The translations under genes were made by a program, and so were the position numbers. The notes below the pieces were generated by a model. It was given only the letters and a program-made list of their open reading frames with translations, was not told where the DNA came from and searched no databases. A DNA stretch of 15,138 bases from Candidatus Aminicenantota bacterium (GTDB lineage Bacteria; Acidobacteriota; Aminicenantia; Aminicenantales; JAFGAV01), in the NCBI GenBank assembly GCA_016867615.1, contig VGJG01000007.1, positions 1 through 15,138 on the forward strand, given 5' to 3'. How positions within the stretch are numbered: the stretch's first letter is position 1; every line of letters begins with the position of its first letter. Positions 7,366 through 15,138 of this stretch are shown here, one piece after another.

Positions 7366-8289
7366 CTAGGACCGCAGGCTTCCCACATAATCGGCCACGG
7401 CCGCCCGGTCGTCCGCGGGAAACCAGGCCACATCTTTCATTTTTTTGAACCAGGTCATCTGGCGCTTGGCGTACCGCCTCGTGTCCGTCTTGGTCAGCGC
7501 CGCCGCCTGGGCGACGGTCAGCGTCCCCTCCAGGACTTGAAGCACATGGCGGTAGCCGAGGGCCCGGAAGGGGGGGGCGTCCCGGCCGAGGCCGCGGCTG
7601 AGATGGGCTCTCACTTCCTCCACGATGCCGGCTTCGAACATTCTGTCCACACGCGATTCGATCCTCTTCACGAGGTTCCGCCGATCCAATTGTAAACCAA
7701 TTCGGGCCGGCTGAAAATCCCGGAGCCGGGACTCCGTCCGGGCGAAGTGCCGCGAGAGCGGGATGCCGGTCAGAGCGTGGACCTCGAGGGCGCGGATGAT
7801 GCGGACCTTATCCCTGGCCGCGATGCGGCGGGCGCAGTCCGGGTCCACGGCGGCCAGCCTGCGGTGAAGGCTTTCCACGCCCAGGGAGACGGCCTCCTTC
7901 TCCAGGTCCCTCCGGATCCGCCGGTCGCTTCCCGGGCCGGGGAAGAGACCGTCCAGCAGGGCCTGGAGATACAGCCCCGTTCCGCCGGCCACGATCGGCA
8001 GGCGTCCCCGGGCTTGTATGTCCCGCACGGCCTGGGAGGCCAGGCGGGCGAAGTCCGCGGCGGTGAACTGGGATTCCGGTTCGAGGATGTCCAGGAGATG
8101 ATGGGGGACGGCTGCGCGGTCGGCGGCCGAGGGCTTGTCCGTGCCGATGTCGAAGCCCCGGTAAACCTGCATCGAGTCGGCGTTGACGATTTCCCCCCCG
8201 AAACGGCGGGCGAGGAACAGGGCGAGCGCGCTCTTGCCGACGGCCGTCGGGCCGAGGACGACGAGGACGATCTTGGGCTCAGGTTCCAA
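7366..8289 (-). CDS. miaA: tRNA dimethylallyltransferase
   Basis: MiaA transfers a dimethylallyl group to N6 of adenosine-37 in tRNAs that read codons starting with U. The sequence has the P-loop GPTAVGKS (13-20), the conserved NADSMQVYRGFDIGT segment from residue 36, PHHLLDILEP, AGGTGLYLQALLDG, and the C-terminal TRRYAKRQMTWFKK. Length (307 aa) is typical. The start is TTG: an in-frame TGA lies two codons upstream, and no ATG or GTG occurs before the P-loop. The first 11 bases overlap the end of the small membrane ORF upstream, so translation is probably coupled to it. The hflX ATG follows the TAG stop with no gap. Confidence 0.94.
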   Translation of the reverse strand: MEPEPKIVLVVLGPTAVGKSALALFLARRFGGEIVNADSMQVYRGFDIGTDKPSAADRAAVPHHLLDILEPESQFTAADFARLASQAVRDIQARGRLPIVAGGTGLYLQALLDGLFPGPGSDRRIRRDLEKEAVSLGVESLHRRLAAVDPDCARRIAARDKVRIIRALEVHALTGIPLSRHFARTESRLRDFQPARIGLQLDRRNLVKRIESRVDRMFEAGIVEEVRAHLSRGLGRDAPPFRALGYRHVLQVLEGTLTVAQAAALTKTDTRRYAKRQMTWFKKMKDVAWFPADDRAAVADYVGSLRS

Positions 8290-8374
8290 GCGTCACCAGG
8301 AACCAGACGGCCAGCAGGGTCAGCAGCAGGAGCAAGCCCAGGAGCTGGCGGCGGGAGGTCGCCGGGCTGCTCAT
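8279..8374 (-). CDS. Small single-pass membrane protein, 31 aa
   Basis: This short ORF fills the space between the DUF4388 gene and miaA. Its ATG overlaps the DUF4388 stop as ATGA, and its TGA lies 11 bases inside miaA. The protein has a short basic N-terminus (MSSPATSRRQ) followed by a Leu-rich hydrophobic stretch of about 19 residues containing AVWFLV, so it should be one membrane helix with the N-terminus inside. A GGAG sits very close to the ATG. I recognise no family. It could be a regulatory microprotein, or merely a translated spacer that couples miaA, whose start is a weak TTG, to the gene before it. The two tight overlaps and the coherent hydrophobic profile are the evidence for it. 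Confidence 0.55.
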   Translation of the reverse strand: MSSPATSRRQLLGLLLLLTLLAVWFLVTLGT

Positions 8375-9456
8375 CTCTCCAGAGCCTTAACCAGGGCGGA
8401 TTCGTGATCGTTGCCCAGGGTCCGTTTGACCATGAGGACTTCCGCGGTCAGGATTTCGTCCAGGACGCGAAAAAGATTCTTGGCGTCCCCCTCGTGGAAC
8501 AGGCCGATGTGTCCCCGAAGGAGCGCCTTGACGTCCGGACACCCGTCGGGGTCGAGGATCACTTTGGGCAGTCCGGGTCCGAGCCAGCCGTTGACCTCCT
8601 CCAGGGCTTTGTTCATGATGCTCGCGGCCACCGGTCCCACTTCCTTGGAAACATAGCGGTAGATGATCCCGGCCTTGTGCCTGAAGTGACCGAGGATCTT
8701 GTCGTAGTCGGTGAAGGAGAAATCCGAGGGCGTTTTTTGATGGGGCCGGGAAGCCGCCGGGCCGGCCAGCTCCGCGCAGGCCAGGGCGAACAGAGCCTTG
8801 GCCGTATCGGACCGGGAAAGATGGCTCCGGGTGAAGACCTCTTCCGCGGACCGTCCTTCGAGGAGGTGGAGGACGTAGCGCTCGTGCGGCAGGAGGTTGG
8901 CCGGGCCGGGGTGAGAGGGCGAAAGGGCCTGCCAGGGGTTCCGGTCGCGGCCGAGCCAATCTTCGAGGGTTTCCAGGCGGCTCATGAGCCGGACGCCCTC
9001 CAGGATCAGTTGCGGGGTGGGCATGCCGGACAGAAGCAGCTCGAGGTCCAGCGTCGCCGCGGGAAGGAATTCAAAGCGGCCTCCCGGCCTCTCGAAGAGA
9101 GCGACGAGACGGTCCAGGAAAAATGTCTCGAGCTCGCGCCACAGAACGCACGCCTCGAGGCCGCCCTCCCGCATAAGCCGGCTGACGAGCGGCCGGGACC
9201 CCTTGGGCGCCGGGCTCCCCAGGCGGCGCATCCGGGCCGGCGTCAGCACCCCCCGGTCGCCCAGGTGCCTCAAAAAACGCCTCTCGTCCAGCGATTCCTC
9301 CTCCAGGGCGAGGAGGCCCCTGACCAGGCTCAGACGGTGTTCCTCCCGGCCCTCACTGAGGACGAGGGTGCCCGTCTTTTTTTTCTGCCACAGGCGGTGG
9401 AGAACCCGGGGCAGAGGGATTTCGCTCAGGCTGCCCTGAACGGGGATTTCTTCCAT
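8371..9456 (-). CDS. DUF4388 (PATAN-like) domain protein, 361 aa
   Basis: Residues 1-130 match the pattern of DUF4388 proteins: QGSLSEIPLPRVLHRLWQKK, then TGTLVLSEG, then a strand leading to RGLLALEEE. Such domains occur in regulatory and signalling proteins related to cyanobacterial PatA. Residues about 185-235 look like a small winged-helix unit (LLPHERYVLHLLEG, then SRSDTAKALFALACAEL). Residues 245-361 are a mostly helical domain I do not recognise. There is no signal peptide or membrane segment, so it is cytoplasmic. A regulatory or protein-protein role is inferred from the domain only. It is the first gene of the downstream operon, with 49 bases before it containing a promoter-like sequence. 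Its stop overlaps the start of the 31-residue ORF. Confidence 0.75.
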   Translation of the reverse strand: MEEIPVQGSLSEIPLPRVLHRLWQKKKTGTLVLSEGREEHRLSLVRGLLALEEESLDERRFLRHLGDRGVLTPARMRRLGSPAPKGSRPLVSRLMREGGLEACVLWRELETFFLDRLVALFERPGGRFEFLPAATLDLELLLSGMPTPQLILEGVRLMSRLETLEDWLGRDRNPWQALSPSHPGPANLLPHERYVLHLLEGRSAEEVFTRSHLSRSDTAKALFALACAELAGPAASRPHQKTPSDFSFTDYDKILGHFRHKAGIIYRYVSKEVGPVAASIMNKALEEVNGWLGPGLPKVILDPDGCPDVKALLRGHIGLFHEGDAKNLFRVLDEILTAEVLMVKRTLGNDHESALVKALER

Positions 9457-9462
9457 GCTCTC

Positions 9463-9491
9463 AATGTATTCGGCCCGGGCGGGCGTGTCAA
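9463..9491 (-). promoter_or_regulatory. Candidate promoter of the DUF4388-miaA-hflX-pgsA operon
   Basis: On the minus strand a consensus TTGACA (9491-9486) is followed after exactly 17 bases by TACATT (9468-9463). The -10 box ends six bases before the ATG at 9456, so the predicted first transcribed base falls on or next to the start codon. The only purine-rich stretch (GAGAGC) touches the ATG and is too close to act as a Shine-Dalgarno. This points to a leaderless mRNA. Confidence 0.5.
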
Positions 9492-9505
9492 CGCATCCGC
9501 TCCGC

Positions 9506-10174
9506 CTAGCGCCGGGAGAGGGCCATCCCCAAGCCTCCCAGACCGACGGAAACGGAGGACAGGAGCAGCCAGGCCAGGAAGGAGACGAGCAGGGCCTTTT
9601 TCCCGTCGATGTCGAAGACGGCCGCCAGGCCGGCGGCGAGAACGCCGAACATCCACAGCCGGAAGAAGTCGAACGGGCTGAGGGCCAGGAAGAGAAAAGA
9701 GCGGGGGGTGAGATCGGGGAGGAAGAGCGCCGGACCCGTGACCACCAGCGCGGTTTTTTTCGTCAAGACGACGCCCAGGCGGACGGCGTTTCCCAGGAGG
9801 CCGTCCACCAGCCCGGCGTGCAGGTACACGGACAGGACCGGCTTGAACTCGCCGCGCCGGGAAAAGACGCGCCCCAGGAGGAAGACGATCCCGCTCGAGA
9901 TGAAGACGGCGGCCGTCGCGGAGAGGAGCCCCAACAGGAGAGGAATGACGATCAGCCACTTGGGCATCCGGCTCAGGTCCGGCGCCTCCCGTCCTTCGAC
10001 CTGGAAATGGCTGAGGGCTTCCTTGGAAGCGTAAGGCATGACCAGGACGGTGTACAGGGCCAGGACGACGAGCGTCACAACGAGGACGTCCGCCCAGACG
10101 GGCTTGGCCGCGACCTCCCGGAGCGTCGCCCGCGGCTCGAAGAAAACGCCCTGGATCCTGGCCGGAAGGTTCAT
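9506..10174 (-). CDS. Yip1-family multi-spanning membrane protein, 222 aa
   Basis: The protein starts [24 protein letters not shown], the amphipathic entry typical of bacterial Yip1-domain proteins, and then has about five hydrophobic segments (near residues 27-47, 72-103, 110-130, 155-185 and 190-215), so it is an inner-membrane protein. The ATG at 10174 overlaps the ATPase stop (ATGA) and has a GGAGG six bases upstream. The frame is open further upstream, but that part lies wholly inside the ATPase gene in another frame. In Bacillus subtilis the Yip1 protein YknW works with the YknXYZ transporter, and this gene sits where the permease would normally be. It has no FtsX/MacB-like features. 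I infer a partner of the adaptor and ATPase; its mechanism is unknown. Confidence 0.82.
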   Translation of the reverse strand: MNLPARIQGVFFEPRATLREVAAKPVWADVLVVTLVVLALYTVLVMPYASKEALSHFQVEGREAPDLSRMPKWLIVIPLLLGLLSATAAVFISSGIVFLLGRVFSRRGEFKPVLSVYLHAGLVDGLLGNAVRLGVVLTKKTALVVTGPALFLPDLTPRSFLFLALSPFDFFRLWMFGVLAAGLAAVFDIDGKKALLVSFLAWLLLSSVSVGLGGLGMALSRR

Positions 10175-10881
10175 CCCCGCCTCCGTTCGTCTTTCTCGAT
10201 CCGCCCGTCTCGGATGTGGATGATGCGCTGCGTCTGCTGGGCCACGTCCCGGTCGTGAGTGACGACGATGATCGTGTTCCCTCGAAGGTGGAGCTTGTGG
10301 AAAAGCGCCAGGATCTCGCCGCCCGTCCGGGAGTCGAGATTCCCGGTCGGCTCGTCGGCCAGGAGGAGCGACGGCTCGTTGACCAGGGCCCGGGCGATGG
10401 CCACCCGCTGCCGCTCGCCCCCGGAGAGCTCGGACGGCCGGTGGCCCATGCGGTCCTTCATGTCCACCATTTCCAGGGCCCGGCGCGTCCTCTCTTCCCG
10501 CTCGCTCCGGGAAGCGCCGCGGTAGATCAGGGGCAGCTCCACGTTGCGGAAAGCCGTGGCCCGGGGCAGCAGGTTGAACACCTGGAAGACGAACCCGATC
10601 TCCCTGTTGCGTATGTCGGCCAGAGCGTCCTCCGACAGGTCGCTGACCGGCCGGCCGTTGAGCCGGTACTGTCCCCGCGTGGGCGTGTCCAGGCAACCGA
10701 GGAGGTTGAGCAGCGTGGATTTGCCCGACCCCGAGGGGCCCATGATGGCCAGGAACTCATTGCGGGGGATGGTGAAGCTCACATCGCACAGGGCGGGAAC
10801 CCGCTGTTTGCCGAGCTCATAGACCTTCCACAGCCCCTCGGCCCGGATCAGGGCGCCGTCGCTTCCATTCGTCCCGGTCAT
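10171..10881 (-). CDS. ABC transporter ATP-binding protein (LolD/MacB/YknY type)
   Basis: A complete 236-residue ATPase: Walker [10 protein letters not shown] (48-56), Q-loop Gln100 in [11 protein letters not shown], signature LSGGERQR (152-159), Walker [14 protein letters not shown] with Glu177, and switch His209 in VVTHD. The [18 protein letters not shown] segment is characteristic of the family that energises MacB-, LolCDE- and FtsX-like permeases from the cytoplasm. It is coupled by ATGA overlaps to the adaptor gene before it and the Yip1 gene after it. All catalytic residues are intact, so it should be active. Its permease partner is not encoded in the window. Confidence 0.92.
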   Translation of the reverse strand: MTGTNGSDGALIRAEGLWKVYELGKQRVPALCDVSFTIPRNEFLAIMGPSGSGKSTLLNLLGCLDTPTRGQYRLNGRPVSDLSEDALADIRNREIGFVFQVFNLLPRATAFRNVELPLIYRGASRSEREERTRRALEMVDMKDRMGHRPSELSGGERQRVAIARALVNEPSLLLADEPTGNLDSRTGGEILALFHKLHLRGNTIIVVTHDRDVAQQTQRIIHIRDGRIEKDERRRG

Positions 10882-12134
10882 GAGGGCGTCTTGGCCGCGG
10901 GCTTCTCCGGCTTGATCAGAGTCCCGTCCTTGAGCTGACGGAGGGCGCCGTAGGGGCCGACGACGACCTCCGCTCCCTCCTCGGGACCGGAGACGATCTC
11001 GATCATCAGATCCCCGGCGATGCCCTTGAGGACCGGAACGAAAGCCGTCTTATTGTCCTTCCCGACGACGAACACTCCTTCCTCCTCGGCCCGGCTCCTC
11101 GACTTCCGCTCGGACAGCTCCTCCGGGCGCTCCCGGAGAACGAGCGCGGCGATGGGGACGGCGAGCACGCTTTGTTTCTCGGCGGTGATGATGTCGGCCG
11201 TGGCGGACAGGCCCGGTCTGAGGTTCGGGGGCGGTTCGTCCAGAGTGACCACGACCTTGAAATCCTTGGATTCCTGGGTCGTGGCGGACACGGCGCCGAG
11301 CCGCTGCAGGGCGGAGCTCCCCACTTCAGTCACCCGGCCGGCGAGGACCCGCCCGGGCAGGGCGTCGACGTGGACCTCCGCCGTCTGGTCGAGCCGGACA
11401 GCGATCACGTCGGTCTCGTCGACCTGGACTTCGACCTCTATGATGGACAAATCGGCGATGGTCATGAGGACCGTTCCCGGGTTGTTCATCGTTCCGATGA
11501 TGGCCACCTCGCCCTCCTCGACGCGGAGGCTGGTGACGACGCCGTCCAGGGGAGCGCGGAAGACCGTCTTGCCCAGGGCGTCCAGGGTGACGCGCAGGGA
11601 GGCTTCGGACTGCTCGACCTGGTGGAGGATGGAGTCGTGCTGGGCCCGGGAGATGTCGTACTGGACCTTGGCCGCTTCCATCTGTTCGCGGGAGATGAGC
11701 TGGCCGGCGAAAAGCTGCTCCTGACGTTCATGGGTCGCCCTGTCCTGGTCCCTCTTAACCCTCGTTTTTTCGAGCTCGGTCCTGTAGAAACGAATGATGG
11801 CCCGGTCCCGGTCGGCGTTGGCTTCATACTGGGTGGAGTCGAGCTTCAGCAGGAAATCGCCCTCCTTGACGCGCTGACCTTCCCGGACTCCGATGCTTAC
11901 GATCCGGCCCGGAAGGTGGGCGCTGATGTTCACGCTTTTTCTGGGCCGGATCTCGCCCGAAGCGGATATGATCGAGGTCAGGTTCCGGCGGGACAGCTTT
12001 TCCACGTTGACCTTGACCGGATTCTCCCTCCCGGAACGAAGATTGAAGAGGAAGATGATTCCCAGGAAAAGGAGGACGCCGGCAATAATCAGCGCTTTTT
12101 TGCGCCTTTTGAAGAAGCTCATCTTGGCGGGCAT
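10878..12134 (-). CDS. Periplasmic adaptor / membrane fusion protein (MacA/YknX-like)
   Basis: The 418-residue protein has a basic start (FKRRKK), one membrane helix at about 13-31, and the membrane-fusion layout: a lipoyl half motif at about 68-100 ([28 protein letters not shown]), a coiled-coil hairpin at about 101-187, the second lipoyl half at about 190-228 ([18 protein letters not shown]), a beta-barrel at about 230-315 with VDETD, and a membrane-proximal C-terminal domain. It would link an inner-membrane pump to the periplasm or to an outer-membrane channel. The ATG at 12134 follows a strong AGGAAAGGAAAG. A second in-frame ATG four codons later is less well placed. It overlaps the ATPase start (ATGA). 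No outer-membrane factor gene is nearby. Confidence 0.9.
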   Translation of the reverse strand: MPAKMSFFKRRKKALIIAGVLLFLGIIFLFNLRSGRENPVKVNVEKLSRRNLTSIISASGEIRPRKSVNISAHLPGRIVSIGVREGQRVKEGDFLLKLDSTQYEANADRDRAIIRFYRTELEKTRVKRDQDRATHERQEQLFAGQLISREQMEAAKVQYDISRAQHDSILHQVEQSEASLRVTLDALGKTVFRAPLDGVVTSLRVEEGEVAIIGTMNNPGTVLMTIADLSIIEVEVQVDETDVIAVRLDQTAEVHVDALPGRVLAGRVTEVGSSALQRLGAVSATTQESKDFKVVVTLDEPPPNLRPGLSATADIITAEKQSVLAVPIAALVLRERPEELSERKSRSRAEEEGVFVVGKDNKTAFVPVLKGIAGDLMIEIVSGPEEGAEVVVGPYGALRQLKDGTLIKPEKPAAKTPS

Positions 12135-12157
12135 GGGGCTTTCCTTTCCTGAATTTC

Positions 12158-12186
12158 ATCATAGCCTACTACGGGGGAAAAGGCAA
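12158..12186 (-). promoter_or_regulatory. Promoter of the adaptor-ATPase-Yip1 operon
   Basis: On the minus strand TTGCCT (12186-12181) and TATGAT (12163-12158) are separated by 17 bases. The -10 box matches consensus at five of six bases. The predicted start near 12151 leaves a leader of about 16 bases containing the strong Shine-Dalgarno of the adaptor gene. Confidence 0.6.
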
Positions 12187-12335
12187 AAAGTTGGCTTTCA
12201 TTCTGGTTGTTTCCTCCCGATAAGTTAACGTCCGGGGGAGGGGCGATGTCTCACTACCGTCCATGCGGTTTTTCTTGGATGCGCCCGGCGCCTCCGCTCG
12301 GCCCTCGGGGAGGGTCCCATCCCGGAAAGCGGCGG

Positions 12336-12364
12336 TTGCGGGGGGGGCTGAGTGTTGCTATGAT
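12336..12364 (+). promoter_or_regulatory. Promoter of the LecA-like lipoprotein gene, with G8 in its spacer
   Basis: TTGCGG (12336-12341), a 17-base spacer and TATGAT (12359-12364) preceded by TGC give an extended -10 promoter. The spacer begins inside a run of eight G (12340-12347). The predicted start near 12371 is at the ATG at 12372, so the mRNA may be leaderless. The -10 box covers the ATG at 12360, which therefore could not be translated from this promoter. Confidence 0.5.
12340..12347. repeat. G8 tract overlapping the -35 box and spacer
   Basis: Eight consecutive G residues lie between the -35 and -10 elements of the lipoprotein promoter. Changes in tract length would alter the spacer away from 17 bases. 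Confidence 0.5.
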
Positions 12365-12371
12365 ATCCAGC

Positions 12372-13007
12372 ATGCCCCGTGACCGAATGCCGCTGTTTCG
12401 CGCCGCAGTCCTGGGTGTCTTGATATTGACCTGGCTCTACGCCTGCCCTCCTCCCGGACCGACCATGATCCCTCCCGTCGCCGCCCCGGGGGACGAGGGC
12501 GGCACACCCGTTCCCGAGGGGATCGAACCCGAGGAAGAGACTCGCCCTGACTCGGCGGAGTCGGAGCCCGAGCCCGCCGGGGCCCCGGACGATTTCGCCT
12601 CGCTTCACGTGTTCACCGTGCCCGGCAACGTCGCCTGGACGGACACGGGCTTGGATGTGTCCGAAGGCCAGGGGCTTGTCGTCCTGGCCGAAGGCGCCAT
12701 CTCCCTCCAGAAGGGCAACCCCACGGCGGTCTGCGGCCCGGACGGATACGGCTTGAGGACGGCACAGCAGCCGCTTCCCGACCACAATTACGGGGCCTTG
12801 ATCGGAAAGGTCGCCCTTTTCCTGTCCAAGCGCACCGATCCCCAGACGGGCAGAGAGATCCGGGAGGAACTGGTGGAAATCTTCCCCCTCGGCAGCCGGG
12901 GCGAGGTGACCGCGCCCCTTCGCGGCCGTCTGTTCCTGGGAGTCAACGAGCTCGTCGTCGGGGACAACGAGGGGGCTTTCCGCGTGCGGCTCTACCTTCT
13001 TCGCTGA
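12372..13007 (+). CDS. Lipoprotein with LecA/PA-IL-like domain, 211 aa
   Basis: From the ATG at 12372 the product has a basic n-region, a hydrophobic stretch (AAVLGVLILTWLYA) and lipobox Cys25 (LYAC), then an acidic, Pro-rich linker to about residue 75. Residues about 78-211 follow the pattern of Pseudomonas LecA (PA-IL), a calcium-dependent galactose lectin: VAWTDTGLDVSEGQGLVVLAEG, CGPDGYG, NYGALIGKV, APLRGRLFLGVNE and VGDNEGAFRV. The LecA calcium ligands appear only partly kept (Glu for one Asp; Asp198-Asn199 where LecA has Asn-Asn), so sugar binding is uncertain. The start is unsure: ATG 12246 has a better Shine-Dalgarno (GGAGG) but would put over 40 atypical residues before the signal peptide; ATGs at 12360 and 12387 are also possible. 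It is probably a monocistronic envelope lipoprotein. Confidence 0.75.
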   Translation: MPRDRMPLFRAAVLGVLILTWLYACPPPGPTMIPPVAAPGDEGGTPVPEGIEPEEETRPDSAESEPEPAGAPDDFASLHVFTVPGNVAWTDTGLDVSEGQGLVVLAEGAISLQKGNPTAVCGPDGYGLRTAQQPLPDHNYGALIGKVALFLSKRTDPQTGREIREELVEIFPLGSRGEVTAPLRGRLFLGVNELVVGDNEGAFRVRLYLLR

Positions 13008-13022
13008 GGAGGCGGTCCGCCG

Positions 13023-14405
<1,383 letters not shown>

Positions 14406-14409
14406 GCCG

Positions 14410-14883
<474 letters not shown>

Positions 14884-14908
14884 TTTCACCACCTGCAAAA
14901 GCAGTAAT

Positions 14909-14937
14909 ACCTTAATCGTGAGGTGGAGTATTGTCAA
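14909..14937 (-). promoter_or_regulatory. Candidate promoter of accBC
   Basis: On the minus strand a consensus TTGACA (14937-14932) is followed after 17 bases by TAAGGT (14914-14909), a weak -10 (3 of 6). A short inverted repeat, AATAC (14906-14910) and GTATT (14928-14932), brackets the spacer and could be an operator. The predicted leader of about 20 bases contains the accB Shine-Dalgarno. Confidence 0.4.
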
Positions 14938-14954
14938 GGGGAAAAAGGGCGATC

Positions 14955-14972
14955 CGTCCTCGAATGAGGACG
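14955..14972. promoter_or_regulatory. 7-bp inverted repeat in the accB/pfkA divergent region
   Basis: CGTCCTC, GAAT, GAGGACG form a perfect 7-base stem with a 4-base loop, placed upstream of both the accB and pfkA candidate promoters. No T tract follows, so a terminator is unlikely. A regulator-binding site is a possible reading. Confidence 0.35.
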
Positions 14973-14999
14973 CTCTTTCATTCTTTTCGCCCTGGTCTG

Positions 15000-15028
15000 T
15001 TTACACCGGACCGGGAATCCTGTATGGT
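15000..15028 (+). promoter_or_regulatory. Candidate promoter of the phosphofructokinase gene
   Basis: TTTACA (15000-15005), a 17-base spacer and TATGGT (15023-15028) precede the GTG start at 15059. The predicted start near 15035 gives a leader of about 24 bases that contains GGAAAG. Confidence 0.5.
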
Positions 15029-15058
15029 GGTTTCGGCCGTGGGTGATACGGAAAGACC

Positions 15059-15138
15059 GTGGGAATTCCGAAAAAAAAGATCGGCATCCTGACCGGAGGA
15101 GGCGACTGCCCCGGCTTGAATGCCGTCATCCGGGCGGT
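15059..15138 (+). CDS. pfkA: 6-phosphofructokinase, N-terminus only (cut by window)
   Basis: The last 80 bases encode a GTG start followed by [20 protein letters not shown] and VIRA, the opening of phosphofructokinase, whose Gly-rich loop binds the phosphoryl donor. It phosphorylates fructose-6-phosphate in glycolysis. The [13 protein letters not shown] form is typical of the family branch that includes PPi-dependent and mixed enzymes, rather than the E. coli form SGGDAPGMNAAIR. The residues that decide between ATP and PPi lie beyond the window. An in-frame TGA at 15044 and the GGAAAG before the GTG fix the start. It is divergent from accB. Confidence 0.88.
   Translation, partial: MGIPKKKIGILTGGGDCPGLNAVIRA

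Noticed and set aside
6286..7695. 469-codon plus-strand frame opposite hflX and miaA
   Set aside because: Same composition artefact; both genes on the other strand have complete family motifs.
7747..9681. 644-codon open frame on the plus strand
   Set aside because: It lies antisense to miaA, the 31-residue ORF, the DUF4388 gene and part of the Yip1 gene. Its translation is low-complexity (Gly, Asp, Arg, Pro, Glu rich) with no recognisable motif, as expected from the complement of GC-rich genes.
10175..10696. N-terminal extension of the Yip1 gene by 174 codons
   Set aside because: It lies wholly within the ATPase gene in another frame, with Arg/Pro/Gly-rich translation. The ATG at 10174 has a Shine-Dalgarno, an ATGA overlap and the family's N-terminus.
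12207..12371. Longer lipoprotein start (TTG 12207, or ATG 12246 with a GGAGG)
   Set aside because: It would put over 40 Arg/Gly/Pro-rich residues before a clear lipoprotein signal peptide and run through a good promoter. ATG 12246 keeps some chance because of its Shine-Dalgarno.
13011..13021. GGCGGTCCGCC as a terminator between the lipoprotein gene and accC
   Set aside because: The stem is only four or five base pairs with almost no loop, and there is no T tract on either strand.
14884..14937. Longer accB start at TTG 14937
   Set aside because: The extra residues do not fit the family, and this stretch holds the TTGACA box and the Shine-Dalgarno for the ATG at 14883.

Overview
The window is GC-rich bacterial chromosome, packed almost end to end with short-spaced or overlapping genes. 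I see no tRNA, rRNA, CRISPR array, insertion sequence or integrase. The gene set (WbaP-type priming transferase, lipoproteins with clear lipoboxes, a TPR/S-layer-homology lipoprotein, a DUF4388 protein, MiaA, HflX, PgsA, AccBC) suggests a diderm bacterium. Acidobacteriota or Aminicenantota would fit the mixture, but this is a guess from gene content; no marker gene settles it.

Layout. Positions 1-4162 (+) hold the end of a surface-polysaccharide operon: a GT2-GT4 fusion glycosyltransferase cut by the window edge, a second GT4 glycosyltransferase, and a polyprenyl-phosphate sugar-1-phosphate transferase that starts lipid-linked repeat-unit synthesis. The genes are joined by ATGA and GTGA stop/start overlaps. 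Positions 4140-9456 (-) hold a housekeeping operon read in the order DUF4388 protein, a 31-residue membrane microprotein, miaA, hflX, a TPR/SLH lipoprotein and pgsA. It appears to have its own promoter just before the DUF4388 gene. Positions 9506-12134 (-) hold a transporter cassette: membrane-fusion adaptor, LolD/MacB-type ATPase and a Yip1-family membrane protein, with no recognisable permease. A promoter with a very good -10 box lies before the adaptor. Positions 12372-13007 (+) hold a lipoprotein with a LecA/PA-IL-like domain, divergent from the transporter and convergent with the next pair. Positions 13023-14883 (-) hold accB-accC, the biotin carrier and biotin carboxylase of acetyl-CoA carboxylase. 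At 15059 (+) a divergent 6-phosphofructokinase gene begins and runs off the window.

How the genes relate. The polysaccharide genes build a glycan on undecaprenyl phosphate. The accBC and pgsA genes serve membrane lipid synthesis, pfkA serves glycolysis, and miaA and hflX act on tRNA and the ribosome. The adaptor/ATPase/Yip1 cassette recalls the YknX-YknY-YknW part of the Bacillus YknWXYZ system but lacks the YknZ-type permease.

The observations most worth a second look are: the permease-less Yip1 transporter cassette; the 31-residue microprotein squeezed between two genes by overlaps on both sides; three genes whose -10-like box sits only 6-8 bases before the start codon without a usable Shine-Dalgarno (possible leaderless mRNAs); and long G tracts, one at the domain junction of a glycosyltransferase fusion and one inside a promoter spacer, which could be slippage sites.
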